From assembly GCA_020851395.1 (NCBI GenBank), contig JADZCW010000271.1, positions 1 to 5,640 on the forward strand: a stretch of DNA of 5,640 nucleotides, in the 5' to 3' direction. The notes beneath the pieces were generated by a model. It saw only the letters and a program-made list of their open reading frames with translations, did not search any database and was not told the origin of the DNA. Source of the stretch: Phycisphaeraceae bacterium (GTDB taxonomy: Bacteria > Planctomycetota > Phycisphaerae > Phycisphaerales > Phycisphaeraceae). This document shows positions 1 to 5,640 of this stretch, in pieces (within the stretch, counting starts at the first letter, position 1; every line of letters begins with the position of its first letter). The position numbers and the translations under genes are program-made.

Positions 1-618
1 GCGGCGGAGGTGGCGATGGCGGAACTTGGGCGCTGTTGCCCCGCGGGCGGCGGGAGGGTGCTGATCCTCTGCGGAGCGGGGAACAACGGCGGGGATGGAT
101 TGGTCGTGGCCAGGTTCCTGAGACTGGCAGGGATCGAGACGCGCGTGGTGCTGACAAGGCCGGCCGACGGGCTGAGTCCGGACGCGGCGGCGAACCTCCG
201 CGTGTTCGAGGCGATGGGCGAGAGGTACGAGGTGCTGTGTCCTCGGTCGAACGCGCCGACCGGAGGCCTGCTTGGGCTGTTGCGTGAGGGGATATCGGAG
301 GCGGACCTGGTCGTCGACGCGTTGCTGGGGACGGGTTTCACGGGGGAACTTCGGGCGCCGTTGGACGGGATCATCCGGGAGGTCAACGATCAGGCGTCGA
401 GGCGGCGGGTTCGCGTGCTGTCGGTGGATGTTCCGTCGGGGATGGAGGCGGACGTGGGACCGAGGGCAGGACGGGCGACGATGATCGCGGGGGGGACGGT
501 GACGTTCGCGGCGTGCAAGAAGAGTTTTGTCGAGTCGGGGGCGCGGGCGGTGCTGGGGGAGTTGTACGTGGCGTCGATCGGGGCGCCGCTGGCGGATGAG
601 GGGGCGTTGGGGGGGTGA
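1..618 (+). CDS. nnrE: NAD(P)H-hydrate epimerase, 5' end missing
   Basis: This is the YjeF N-terminal-domain enzyme, which interconverts the R and S epimers of hydrated NADH and NADPH so that the partner dehydratase can restore the cofactors; it acts in the cytoplasm. The reading frame is open from base 1, and the residues before the GTG at 10 (AAEVAMAEL) look like the end of the family's first helix, so roughly 30-40 N-terminal residues probably lie off the window. Hallmarks in order: CGAGNNGGDG at 70-99 (phosphate/ligand loop), VVDALLGTG with its conserved Asp at 316-318, VDVPSG at 424-441, TVTFAACKKSF near 496-528, and a terminal SIGAP. The protein stops just after this last motif, so it is the stand-alone form without a fused C-terminal dehydratase (NnrD) domain. 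Codons are mostly G-ending. Two seven-G runs (489-495 and 609-615) sit in the gene, the second directly before the stop. Family assignment is firm; the true start cannot be seen. Confidence 0.95.
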   Translation, partial: AAEVAMAELGRCCPAGGGRVLILCGAGNNGGDGLVVARFLRLAGIETRVVLTRPADGLSPDAAANLRVFEAMGERYEVLCPRSNAPTGGLLGLLREGISEADLVVDALLGTGFTGELRAPLDGIIREVNDQASRRRVRVLSVDVPSGMEADVGPRAGRATMIAGGTVTFAACKKSFVESGARAVLGELYVASIGAPLADEGALGG

Positions 619-642
619 GGGTCAGGGGCGGGTCTGGGCGGG
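609..642 (+). other. G-tract array (G-quadruplex motif) over convergent stop codons
   Basis: Six G-runs of 3-7 bases (609-615, 619-621, 625-628, 630-632, 636-638, 640-642) are separated by no more than three bases. The last four form a canonical motif, GGGGCGGGTCTGGGCGGG, with loops of 1, 3 and 1. The array covers the stop codons of nnrE (616-618) and of the convergent HEAT gene (622-624). On the nnrE transcript it would be an RNA quadruplex at the start of the 3' untranslated region; the opposite strand is C-rich. I see no hairpin plus T-run terminator for either gene here. A role in ending or pausing transcription is inference; the motif itself is directly visible. Confidence 0.55.
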
Positions 643-2919
643 CTGTGTGGCCGGGGAAGGCGTGGTCGGCGGCGGGGCGATCTGTCGGCGAAGCTCGGAG
701 ATGGTGCGACGCAGGTCGTCGGAGAGGTTGTCCTCGAGCAAGGGCTCGAGGGCCTGGAGGGTGGCGCGTGCGCCGGGGAGGTCGTTGTCGTGGCGGCGTT
801 GGGCGATGTCGTCGACGAAGAGCCTGATGAGGATGTCGCGGCGATCGCTCAGGACGTCGGAGTCGCGCCAGCGGCCGATGGCGGTCAGGGCGAGCTGGGC
901 GGCGATGTCGGGGGCGGCGAGGCGGAGGTTGGTGGTGATCAGGCCGTCCTCGATCTGCTCGAGGGCATCCTCGGGGAGGGTCTGGCCCAGGGCGGCGATA
1001 CGTTGGTAATCGGAGCGAGCGGGGTCGAAATTACCGGCGGCCTGTCGGAGCTTGGCGCGGGTGAGCAGAAGGTTGGCCAGGTCGAGTCCGAGGCCGGGGC
1101 CTTGTGGGGCGGTCGGGGCGTCGGGGGGCAGGGCGGAGGTGGTGCGGCCGTCGCCGAGGTAGGCGGAGATCGAGGCGGTCAGGAGCTTCTCGCGGAGGTC
1201 GGCGGGCTGGCCGGCCACTTCCAGGCGGTGATGAGCGGTCAGGACGAGGTCGGGGGTGACACGTGCGGCAACGCGGGTCAGGGCGTCGGTCCAGGCGTCG
1301 GCGAGCGCGTTCTTGGCCGGGGGGTGGTCGACGAGGGTGAGGAAGATCTCGGCGCTGTTGCCGCGTCGGCCGGCCTCGCTGTAGAAGATCGGCTGGATGA
1401 TGGGGTCGGCGGCCCGGGCGGCGAGGGGTTCAAGGGGGCGGCCGTAGAGGGCCCAGGTGCGGGCGGCGGCCTCGCGGACGGTGTCGTCGGGATGGTCGAG
1501 GAGGGCCTCGATGCGTTTCCAGTCCTCGTCGGCGCCGGTGCGGCCGAGGAGCTGGATGTAGGCGGGCTCGGGGCGATCGGTCTGTTTGACTTGCTGGCGT
1601 GCGCCGTCGGCGGCGGCGGTGAGTTCGGGGGGCGAGAGCAGGCCGGCGTCGGCGGCGGCGGAGAGGGCCCTGGCGGCGTCGGGGCCGAGGGTGGCGTCGT
1701 TGAGCAGTTCCATCGCGGGGCCGACGATCGCGGAGCGGGGGACGCGGGCCATGATCAGGAGGTAGGCCTGGATCACGGAGGGGGGCGACGCCCGCCACGC
1801 GCCGTTGCTGAGGCGGTCGGCCACGGCGGCGGCGCCGTCGGCGTCGGCCAGATCGCGGAGGAGTAGGACGGCGCGGCGCTGGATCTGGGGCTGGGGGTCG
1901 TCGAGTCGCCGGAGCAGGTCGGCACGGAGGGCGGGGGTGATGCCGTCGGCGCCCATGTCGAGCATCCGCTGGCCGATGAGGTCCATGCTCAGGGCGCGGA
2001 TCTCGCCCAGGGGGTCGGCGAGCATGGCTGAGAGCATCTTCTCTCGGTCGGGCAGGTCGAGGTCGATGTAGACCTGTCGGTTGAGGTCGATCAGCCGCTG
2101 TCGCAGGACGTCCCGGCTTTGGCGCAGGTCCTTGGCGCGTCCGGCCAGGCCGCCCGAGAGGAGCATGCTCCACTGGGCGTCGGTGAGGGGGCTGTTCTGC
2201 TGCCACCAGAGGCGCCAGCGGTCGGCGTCGGGGCCGAAGGTGACGATGCCCGAGACCTGTTCGAGCGAGCCGAGCGCGGCGGAGCGGATCTGGGGGGAGG
2301 GGTCCTGGAGCAGGCCGACGAGGCTCTGGACGGTGGTCTTGGTCGGTTGGTAGCCCAGGGCGACGACGGCGGCACGTCGGGGGTCCGCGGGGGCAGCGGG
2401 GTCCTCGGCGAGCTTGACGAGGTGGGCGGTGAGTTTGACGTCGAGCAGGCGTCCGAGTGCGACGGCGAGTTCGTCGGCCTGGGCGGGGGGGATGGTTGCG
2501 AGCATCAGCGTCAGAGGCTCGGCCAGGGCGGGTGGGACGGGTGTGGGCGAGGAGGCGATGGCTTGCAGGAGGATCTGACGGACGTCCGGGTCGGCGTGGT
2601 GGAGGTCGTCGGTCAACCGGGTGATGGACTCGGGGGTCTGGAGGGCGAGCCACTGTACGGCGGCCTGGCGGCGATCGGCGGGGTCACGGTCGGGGTTCTC
2701 GACAATCTCGGCGAGAGCGAGGTGGCTGGTGTCGGTTTCGTTCGAGGTCTGCGAGGCCGCCCCACCGCCGAGCAGGCTCTTGAGAAACGCGTGGGTGGGA
2801 GAGGTTATCCACAGGGCCGCCAGGGCCCAGAGGAGGACAAGCGAGGGCTTGAACGACGATCGCGGGCGGGTCGTGAGACTCGTTAGGGCAAGATTCGAAA
2901 AAGAGAGGCGTGCCGTCAT
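622..2919 (-). CDS. Exported HEAT-repeat protein with C-terminal TPR-like segment
   Basis: A 765-residue protein of unknown specific function; HEAT repeats are helical scaffolds that usually bind other proteins. From the ATG at 2919 the first 44 residues form a signal peptide: an Arg/Lys-containing n-region, a hydrophobic core SLVLLWALAALWI (26-38) and a THA site at 42-44. Recognisable HEAT-type helix pairs lie near 64-93, 99-123, 166-189, 196-224, 297-320, 329-359 and 461-494, several with the DP-x-VR or DP-x-IR pattern. After the fourth comes GPDADRWRLWWQQN (229-242). Residues 614-646 resemble a TPR unit, and 748-765 are a Pro/Thr/Gln-rich tail. There is no cysteine anywhere, which fits an extracytoplasmic protein, and no lipobox. 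The frame is open upstream to an ATG at 3054, but that start would put 45 extra Pro/Arg/Gly-rich residues before the signal peptide and run through the likely promoter, so 2919 is preferred; the Shine-Dalgarno is weak (GGACGG). Its codons end mainly in C, unlike its neighbours. Confidence 0.85.
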   Translation of the reverse strand: MTARLSFSNLALTSLTTRPRSSFKPSLVLLWALAALWITSPTHAFLKSLLGGGAASQTSNETDTSHLALAEIVENPDRDPADRRQAAVQWLALQTPESITRLTDDLHHADPDVRQILLQAIASSPTPVPPALAEPLTLMLATIPPAQADELAVALGRLLDVKLTAHLVKLAEDPAAPADPRRAAVVALGYQPTKTTVQSLVGLLQDPSPQIRSAALGSLEQVSGIVTFGPDADRWRLWWQQNSPLTDAQWSMLLSGGLAGRAKDLRQSRDVLRQRLIDLNRQVYIDLDLPDREKMLSAMLADPLGEIRALSMDLIGQRMLDMGADGITPALRADLLRRLDDPQPQIQRRAVLLLRDLADADGAAAVADRLSNGAWRASPPSVIQAYLLIMARVPRSAIVGPAMELLNDATLGPDAARALSAAADAGLLSPPELTAAADGARQQVKQTDRPEPAYIQLLGRTGADEDWKRIEALLDHPDDTVREAAARTWALYGRPLEPLAARAADPIIQPIFYSEAGRRGNSAEIFLTLVDHPPAKNALADAWTDALTRVAARVTPDLVLTAHHRLEVAGQPADLREKLLTASISAYLGDGRTTSALPPDAPTAPQGPGLGLDLANLLLTRAKLRQAAGNFDPARSDYQRIAALGQTLPEDALEQIEDGLITTNLRLAAPDIAAQLALTAIGRWRDSDVLSDRRDILIRLFVDDIAQRRHDNDLPGARATLQALEPLLEDNLSDDLRRTISELRRQIAPPPTTPSPATQPAQTRP
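2805..2813 (+). other. Perfect DnaA-box 9-mer inside the HEAT gene
   Basis: TTATCCACA matches the consensus high-affinity DnaA box exactly. It lies within the signal-peptide codons of the HEAT gene (antisense to the codons for Leu-Trp-Ile-Thr). I found no second box and no AT-rich unwinding region nearby, and the G-over-C skew keeps its sign on both sides, so this is not an origin. It may be a coincidence of coding sequence. Confidence 0.2.
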
Positions 2920-2952
2920 CGACCGTCCGTCATCATCCACCCGTCGTCGAGC

Positions 2953-2979
2953 AGGGCGCCCGTCGGCCCCGGGCGCCCT
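2953..2979. repeat. Perfect 10-bp inverted repeat with 7-nt loop
   Basis: AGGGCGCCCG at 2953-2962 is the exact reverse complement of CGGGCGCCCT at 2970-2979, with TCGGCCC as loop. Each arm contains the self-complementary octamer GGGCGCCC, so the element can be read as one hairpin or as two identical palindromic half-sites 17 bases apart. It lies 34-60 bases upstream of the HEAT start codon, so it would fall in the HEAT 5' leader if transcription starts near 3007. No T-run follows in either direction, so it is not a standard intrinsic terminator; operator or leader hairpin are the alternatives. Confidence 0.45.
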
Positions 2980-3010
2980 CTCGGCGGGCTGCCCGGTCGG
3001 GCCGGCATGG

Positions 3011-3021
3011 GCTATCATAGC
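3011..3021. promoter_or_regulatory. Palindrome with -10-like hexamers on both strands
   Basis: GCTATCATAGC is a perfect palindrome around a central C at 3016. It reads TATCAT (3013-3018) on the plus strand and TATGAT (3019 to 3014) on the minus strand, both close to TATAAT. It sits about 100 bases from each start codon, almost midway between the two genes, and is the most AT-rich spot in the region. It could be a shared -10 region for divergent transcription or an operator. The missing -35 match keeps confidence low. Confidence 0.3.
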
Positions 3022-3119
3022 TCGGTGGATGGGCGCTTTCATGGTCGTCGTCACCGTGGTGATGGGCTGTGGCGTCCGAGCGGAGCTGCCGAGGGCCTTG
3101 GGGCTCTGGGTTGGGTGTC

Positions 3120-4454
3120 ATGAACGAGTGGGTGCGAGCTGAACATCACGCCCAGCGCGGGCAGAGGTTTTTGCAGGCCCGCCAGTGGCAGCAGGCGCTG
3201 GCCGAGTGGCGGGCGGCGCTGGCGGTCAACCCGGATCAGCCGGAGTGGCGGTTCGACCTGGGGCTGACGCTCGAGGCGCTGGGCCGGTTCAATGAGGCGG
3301 TGGACAGCTTCCGGCTTGTACTTATTCATCGGCCACATGACGTGCAGTCGACACTGCGGCTGGGGATTAACCTGGTTCGCTGCCGGCAGTACGCCCAGGC
3401 TGTGGAGCACCTGACGGCGGTCACGAACCAGGAACGCGACTGCGAGCCGGCCTATTGCCACCTGATCCTGGCCCACACGATGCTCGGGGAGCATGAGCTG
3501 GCGGAGCAGGCGTTCTACGCGGCGCGTCTGGTGACCGAGGAGTGCCCGCTGTGCCTGGAGCACATCGCGGTAAGCCTGTGGGCGCGGAAGGAGTGGGCGA
3601 GGGCGTTGTGGTGCTGGCAGCAGGTGCTGCGGATTGAGCCGGACCACCCGCTGGCGCATCGGAAGCTGGCGCAGCTGCAGACGTTCCTGGGGCGGCCGGC
3701 GGCGGCGCGGGATCACCTGTTCATGCACCTGATCCGCTGCCCGAGCGATGGGCCGGCGCTGCTGGAGCTGGGGCACCTGCTGCTGGAGCTGGAGCGGCCG
3801 ACGGAGGCGATGGCTATTTTCCAGCGCGCGATGGGGATCGAGGCGTGTTACGCGCGGGCGCAGCTGGGGCTGGCGCAGGGGGCGCTGGCGCTGGGGCGAC
3901 ATGACACGGTGCGGACGCATCTGGACGCGTTGCAGGGCAAGAACGTGAGCCTGCCGGGGCTGCTGGGGCTGCGGGCGCGGCTGGCGTTGGCGTGCGGGCA
4001 TCGGACACTGGCGTACCGGCTGGCGCTGCGCCAGGCGAAGCAGGAGGGGATGCTGCCTCGTCAGCGGCTGGAGCTGGCGCGGCTGATGATCGACCTGCGT
4101 CGGCCGGACCGGGCGAGTGAGCTGGTCACGCCGCTGATCGAGTGGGCGTGGGCGGATCGGGGGCTGCTGCGCGCGTCGCTGCTGTACCGGGGGGTGGCGA
4201 TGTTGCAGGCTGGGCGGACGGAGCAGGGGATCGCGGACTGCCGACGGCTGCTGCGGATGGGCGAGCACGAGGTGATCAGCCTGGAGAACCTGACGCTGGG
4301 GTACATCCGGGCCGGGCGACTGGGGCGCGCGGTGGCGTGCCTGCGGCGTTGCGAGCGGGTGCGGCCGAGCGACCCGCGGCTTCGGCAGCTGCGCTGGCGG
4401 TTGGCCGGGGGGCGGACGCGGCGGATGATCGCTCGCTGGCTCAGTCGCGCCTAG
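3120..4454 (+). CDS. TPR-repeat protein (about 12 TPR units), function unknown
   Basis: A 444-residue protein built almost wholly of tetratricopeptide repeats, which form a superhelical protein-binding scaffold. Ten units run in unbroken 34-residue register from residue 7 to 346; a four-residue shift is followed by two more (351-384 and 385-418). Consensus positions are clear in units 1, 2 and 7, for example G14, A26, A33, P38; G48, A60, F64, P72; G218, A230, F234, A237. Units 8-11 are more degenerate. The last 24 residues form an Arg-rich amphipathic helix that may cap the solenoid. There is no signal peptide or membrane segment, so the protein should be cytoplasmic. It has twelve cysteines, including a CPLC pair at 142-145, and a Trp cluster at 154-166. 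The ATG at 3120 starts just ahead of the first repeat; an in-frame GTG at 3069 would add 17 unconvincing residues. No clear Shine-Dalgarno. It diverges from the HEAT gene and lies 77 bases upstream of serS. No catalytic domain was seen. Confidence 0.9.
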   Translation: MNEWVRAEHHAQRGQRFLQARQWQQALAEWRAALAVNPDQPEWRFDLGLTLEALGRFNEAVDSFRLVLIHRPHDVQSTLRLGINLVRCRQYAQAVEHLTAVTNQERDCEPAYCHLILAHTMLGEHELAEQAFYAARLVTEECPLCLEHIAVSLWARKEWARALWCWQQVLRIEPDHPLAHRKLAQLQTFLGRPAAARDHLFMHLIRCPSDGPALLELGHLLLELERPTEAMAIFQRAMGIEACYARAQLGLAQGALALGRHDTVRTHLDALQGKNVSLPGLLGLRARLALACGHRTLAYRLALRQAKQEGMLPRQRLELARLMIDLRRPDRASELVTPLIEWAWADRGLLRASLLYRGVAMLQAGRTEQGIADCRRLLRMGEHEVISLENLTLGYIRAGRLGRAVACLRRCERVRPSDPRLRQLRWRLAGGRTRRMIARWLSRA

Positions 4455-4470
4455 CGTGTGGGGCGTCGGG

Positions 4471-4500
4471 TCGACACACATCACCCCGACCGATTACCAT
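4471..4500 (+). promoter_or_regulatory. Candidate sigma-70-type promoter for serS
   Basis: TCGACA at 4471-4476 matches five of six bases of TTGACA. After an 18-base spacer, TACCAT at 4495-4500 matches four of six of TATAAT. Transcription would begin near 4507, giving a leader of about 25 bases before the serS ATG. The same 77-base gap holds a 6-bp stem (GTCGGG 4465-4470 with CCCGAC 4485-4490) and a small ACCA/TGGT hairpin (4496-4507); neither is followed by a T-run, so no clear terminator for the TPR gene is seen and read-through into serS is possible. The promoter rests on hexamer matching only. Confidence 0.35.
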
Positions 4501-4531
4501 GTGTGGTTCCACCAAACGGGACCGGACATCT

Positions 4532-5640
4532 ATGATCGACCTCAAGGACCTGCGCGAGAACCCGGAGAAGTACCGGCAGGGCGCCGCGGCGAAGAACATC
4601 ACCGTCGACTTCGATGCGCTGCTGGACCTCGACGCCCGGCTGCGGGGCGCCACGACCGAGCGCGAGGCGCTGGCGGCGGAGAAGAACAAGATCTCCAAGG
4701 AGATCGGTCAGCTCGCGGGCCGGCTCAAGAAGGCTGCGCCGGGGGAGAAGGAGCAGCTCCAGAAGCAGTTCGAGGCGCTGCAGGCGCGGCCAAATCAGAT
4801 CAAGCAGCGCGAGGCGGAGCTTGACGCGGCGATCGCGGAGCTTGAGCCCAAGCGCGACGCGATCTGGTTGTCGGTGCCGCTGCCGCCGGACGGGGACGTG
4901 CCCCCCGGCAAGGGCAGCGAGGACAATGTCGAGATCAGCCGGTGGAACCCGGGCTGGTTCGACACGGCCAAGAGCTTCGCGGAGAACAAGGGTTTCGCGC
5001 CCAAGACGCACCTGGAGCTCGGGACGAGGCTGGGGCTGTTCGACTTCGAGCGTGGGGTGAAGATGGCGGGGTCGCGGTCGTATGTGCTGACGGGGATGGG
5101 GATGCGGCTGCACCAGGCGGTGCTGCGCTACGCGCTGGACTTCATGGTGCAGGAGAACGGGTTCACGCCGCTGAGCGTGCCGGTGATCGTGCGCGATGAG
5201 ATGATGGTCGGGACGGGGTTCTTCCCTTACGGGAAGGAGCAGGCGTACGAGCTGAAGGAGACCGAGCGCGGGGGCGGGTATGACCTATACCTGACGGGGA
5301 CGGGGGAGGTGGGGCTGATGGGGTACCACCAGGGGGAGATCCTCGACGGGGGGACGCTGCCGCGCTGCTACACGACGGTGTCGACGTGCTTTCGGCGGGA
5401 GGCGGGGGCGGCGGGCAAGGACACGGCGGGGCTGTACCGCATCCACCAGTTCGAGAAGGTCGAGCAGGTGGTCATCGACCGGGCGGACGAGACGAACAGC
5501 CGGGCGTGGCATCGGAAGATGATGGGGTTCGTGCAGACGCTGCTGCAGCGGCTGGAGATCCCGCATCGGCTCTTGCAGTGCTGCACGGGGGACCTTGGGC
5601 CGAAGAACGCGGACATGGTGGACATCGAGTCGTGGATGCC
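4532..5640 (+). CDS. serS: Seryl-tRNA synthetase, 3' end missing
   Basis: This class II synthetase charges tRNA-Ser (and tRNA-Sec where present) with serine, using ATP, in the cytoplasm. The frame is open without a stop from the ATG at 4532 to the window edge: 369 full codons of a protein usually about 420-430 long. It begins with the typical MIDLKDLRENPEKYRQG. Residues about 30-110 are the charged, Ala/Lys/Glu-rich antiparallel coiled-coil arm that grips the long variable arm of the tRNA. Motif 1 lies around 207-231 (GFTPLSVPVIV through GTGFFP). The serine-binding loop is TGTGEVG at 255-261, where most homologues have T-A-E. Motif 2 is CFRREAGAAGKDTAGLYRI followed by HQFEKVE (286-311). CTGDLGPKNADMVDIESW (351-368) is the conserved block after it; motif 3 is beyond the edge. 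The start is fixed by the conserved N-terminus; the only Shine-Dalgarno-like bases are GGA at 4524-4526. Glycine codons change sharply from GGC/GGT to GGG near residue 155. Confidence 0.97.
   Translation, partial: MIDLKDLRENPEKYRQGAAAKNITVDFDALLDLDARLRGATTEREALAAEKNKISKEIGQLAGRLKKAAPGEKEQLQKQFEALQARPNQIKQREAELDAAIAELEPKRDAIWLSVPLPPDGDVPPGKGSEDNVEISRWNPGWFDTAKSFAENKGFAPKTHLELGTRLGLFDFERGVKMAGSRSYVLTGMGMRLHQAVLRYALDFMVQENGFTPLSVPVIVRDEMMVGTGFFPYGKEQAYELKETERGGGYDLYLTGTGEVGLMGYHQGEILDGGTLPRCYTTVSTCFRREAGAAGKDTAGLYRIHQFEKVEQVVIDRADETNSRAWHRKMMGFVQTLLQRLEIPHRLLQCCTGDLGPKNADMVDIESWM

Larger units (their letters stand above)
2920..3119. promoter_or_regulatory. Divergent intergenic region of the HEAT and TPR genes
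   Basis: These 200 bases separate the two start codons and must hold the promoters of both genes if each is transcribed on its own. The region is GC-rich apart from a short AT-rich island at 3013-3019. It contains a perfect inverted repeat (2953-2979), a smaller one (GCCCG 2991-2995 against CGGGC 2998-3002) and an 11-bp palindrome (3011-3021). Both strands are open in long frames here, as expected at this GC content, and the translations are low-complexity Arg/Pro/Gly, so I read the region as non-coding. No convincing -35 hexamer is visible for either direction. Confidence 0.5.

Noticed and set aside
609..615. Programmed frameshifting at the seven-G run just before the nnrE stop.
   Set aside because: nnrE already ends where the family normally ends, and the shifted frames read into antisense HEAT sequence with no meaningful product.
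2805..2813. A replication origin at the DnaA box.
   Set aside because: Only one box, no AT-rich unwinding region, no origin-type neighbours such as dnaA or dnaN, and the G skew does not change sign here.
790..2886. Long plus-strand open frames (790-1866 and 2119-2886) opposite the HEAT gene.
   Set aside because: The Gly/Val/Glu-rich translations have no domain pattern; the minus strand encodes signal peptide and HEAT units over the same bases.
2920..3054. N-terminal extension of the HEAT protein from the ATG at 3054.
   Set aside because: It would place 45 Pro/Arg/Gly-rich residues ahead of a clear signal peptide and translate through the divergent regulatory region.
3759..3792. A 13-bp direct repeat (CTGCTGGAGCTGG) at 3759-3771 and 3780-3792, 21 bases apart.
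   Set aside because: It encodes two leucine-rich helix turns (LLEL) of one TPR unit; the repeat follows from helix periodicity and CTG/GAG codon bias.
3051..4484. A 477-residue open frame on the minus strand, longer than the TPR gene it overlaps.
   Set aside because: Its translation is Pro/Gln/Arg-rich low complexity, typical of the antisense of a GC-rich gene, while the plus strand gives a regular TPR solenoid.
1..5640. tRNA or rRNA genes, riboswitches, CRISPR arrays, insertion sequences, phage genes or defence systems.
   Set aside because: I saw no sequence pattern supporting any of them; nearly all bases are accounted for by four genes and two short intergenic regions.

Overview
The window is a GC-rich, strongly G-skewed piece of bacterial chromosome carrying four protein-coding genes. 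I recognise two of them: nnrE (cut by the left edge) and serS (cut by the right edge). The two between them are repeat proteins without a named function: an exported HEAT-repeat protein and a cytoplasmic TPR protein. The base composition, weak Shine-Dalgarno sequences, a large secreted HEAT protein with a W-x2-WW motif after the repeats, and a long TPR-only protein together suggest a Planctomycetota-type genome, perhaps Phycisphaerae. This is inference from protein style, not from a marker gene, and I hold it at about 50 percent.

Layout: (1) 1-618 (+) is the end of NAD(P)H-hydrate epimerase, a metabolite-repair enzyme. (2) 622-2919 (-) is a 765-residue HEAT-repeat protein with a signal peptide. 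It meets nnrE tail to tail with only 3 bases between the stop codons, and a dense array of G-tracts covers the junction. (3) 2920-3119 is a divergent intergenic region with a perfect 10-bp hairpin and an 11-bp palindrome resembling a -10 element. (4) 3120-4454 (+) is a 444-residue protein made almost entirely of about twelve TPR units. (5) 4455-4531 is a short gap with a plausible serS promoter. (6) 4532-5640 (+) is the first 369 codons of seryl-tRNA synthetase, up to and beyond class II motif 2; motif 3 lies past the edge.

The genes do not form an obvious pathway. nnrE and serS are housekeeping genes. The HEAT and TPR genes are divergently transcribed and share one upstream region, so co-regulation is possible, but one product is predicted outside the cytoplasm and the other inside. 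I saw no RNA gene, mobile element, CRISPR array or defence system, and I do not claim a new system. The points most worth checking are the G-tract array at the convergent stop codons, an abrupt glycine-codon switch inside serS, a glycine-substituted serine-binding loop in SerRS, and the divergent regulatory region.
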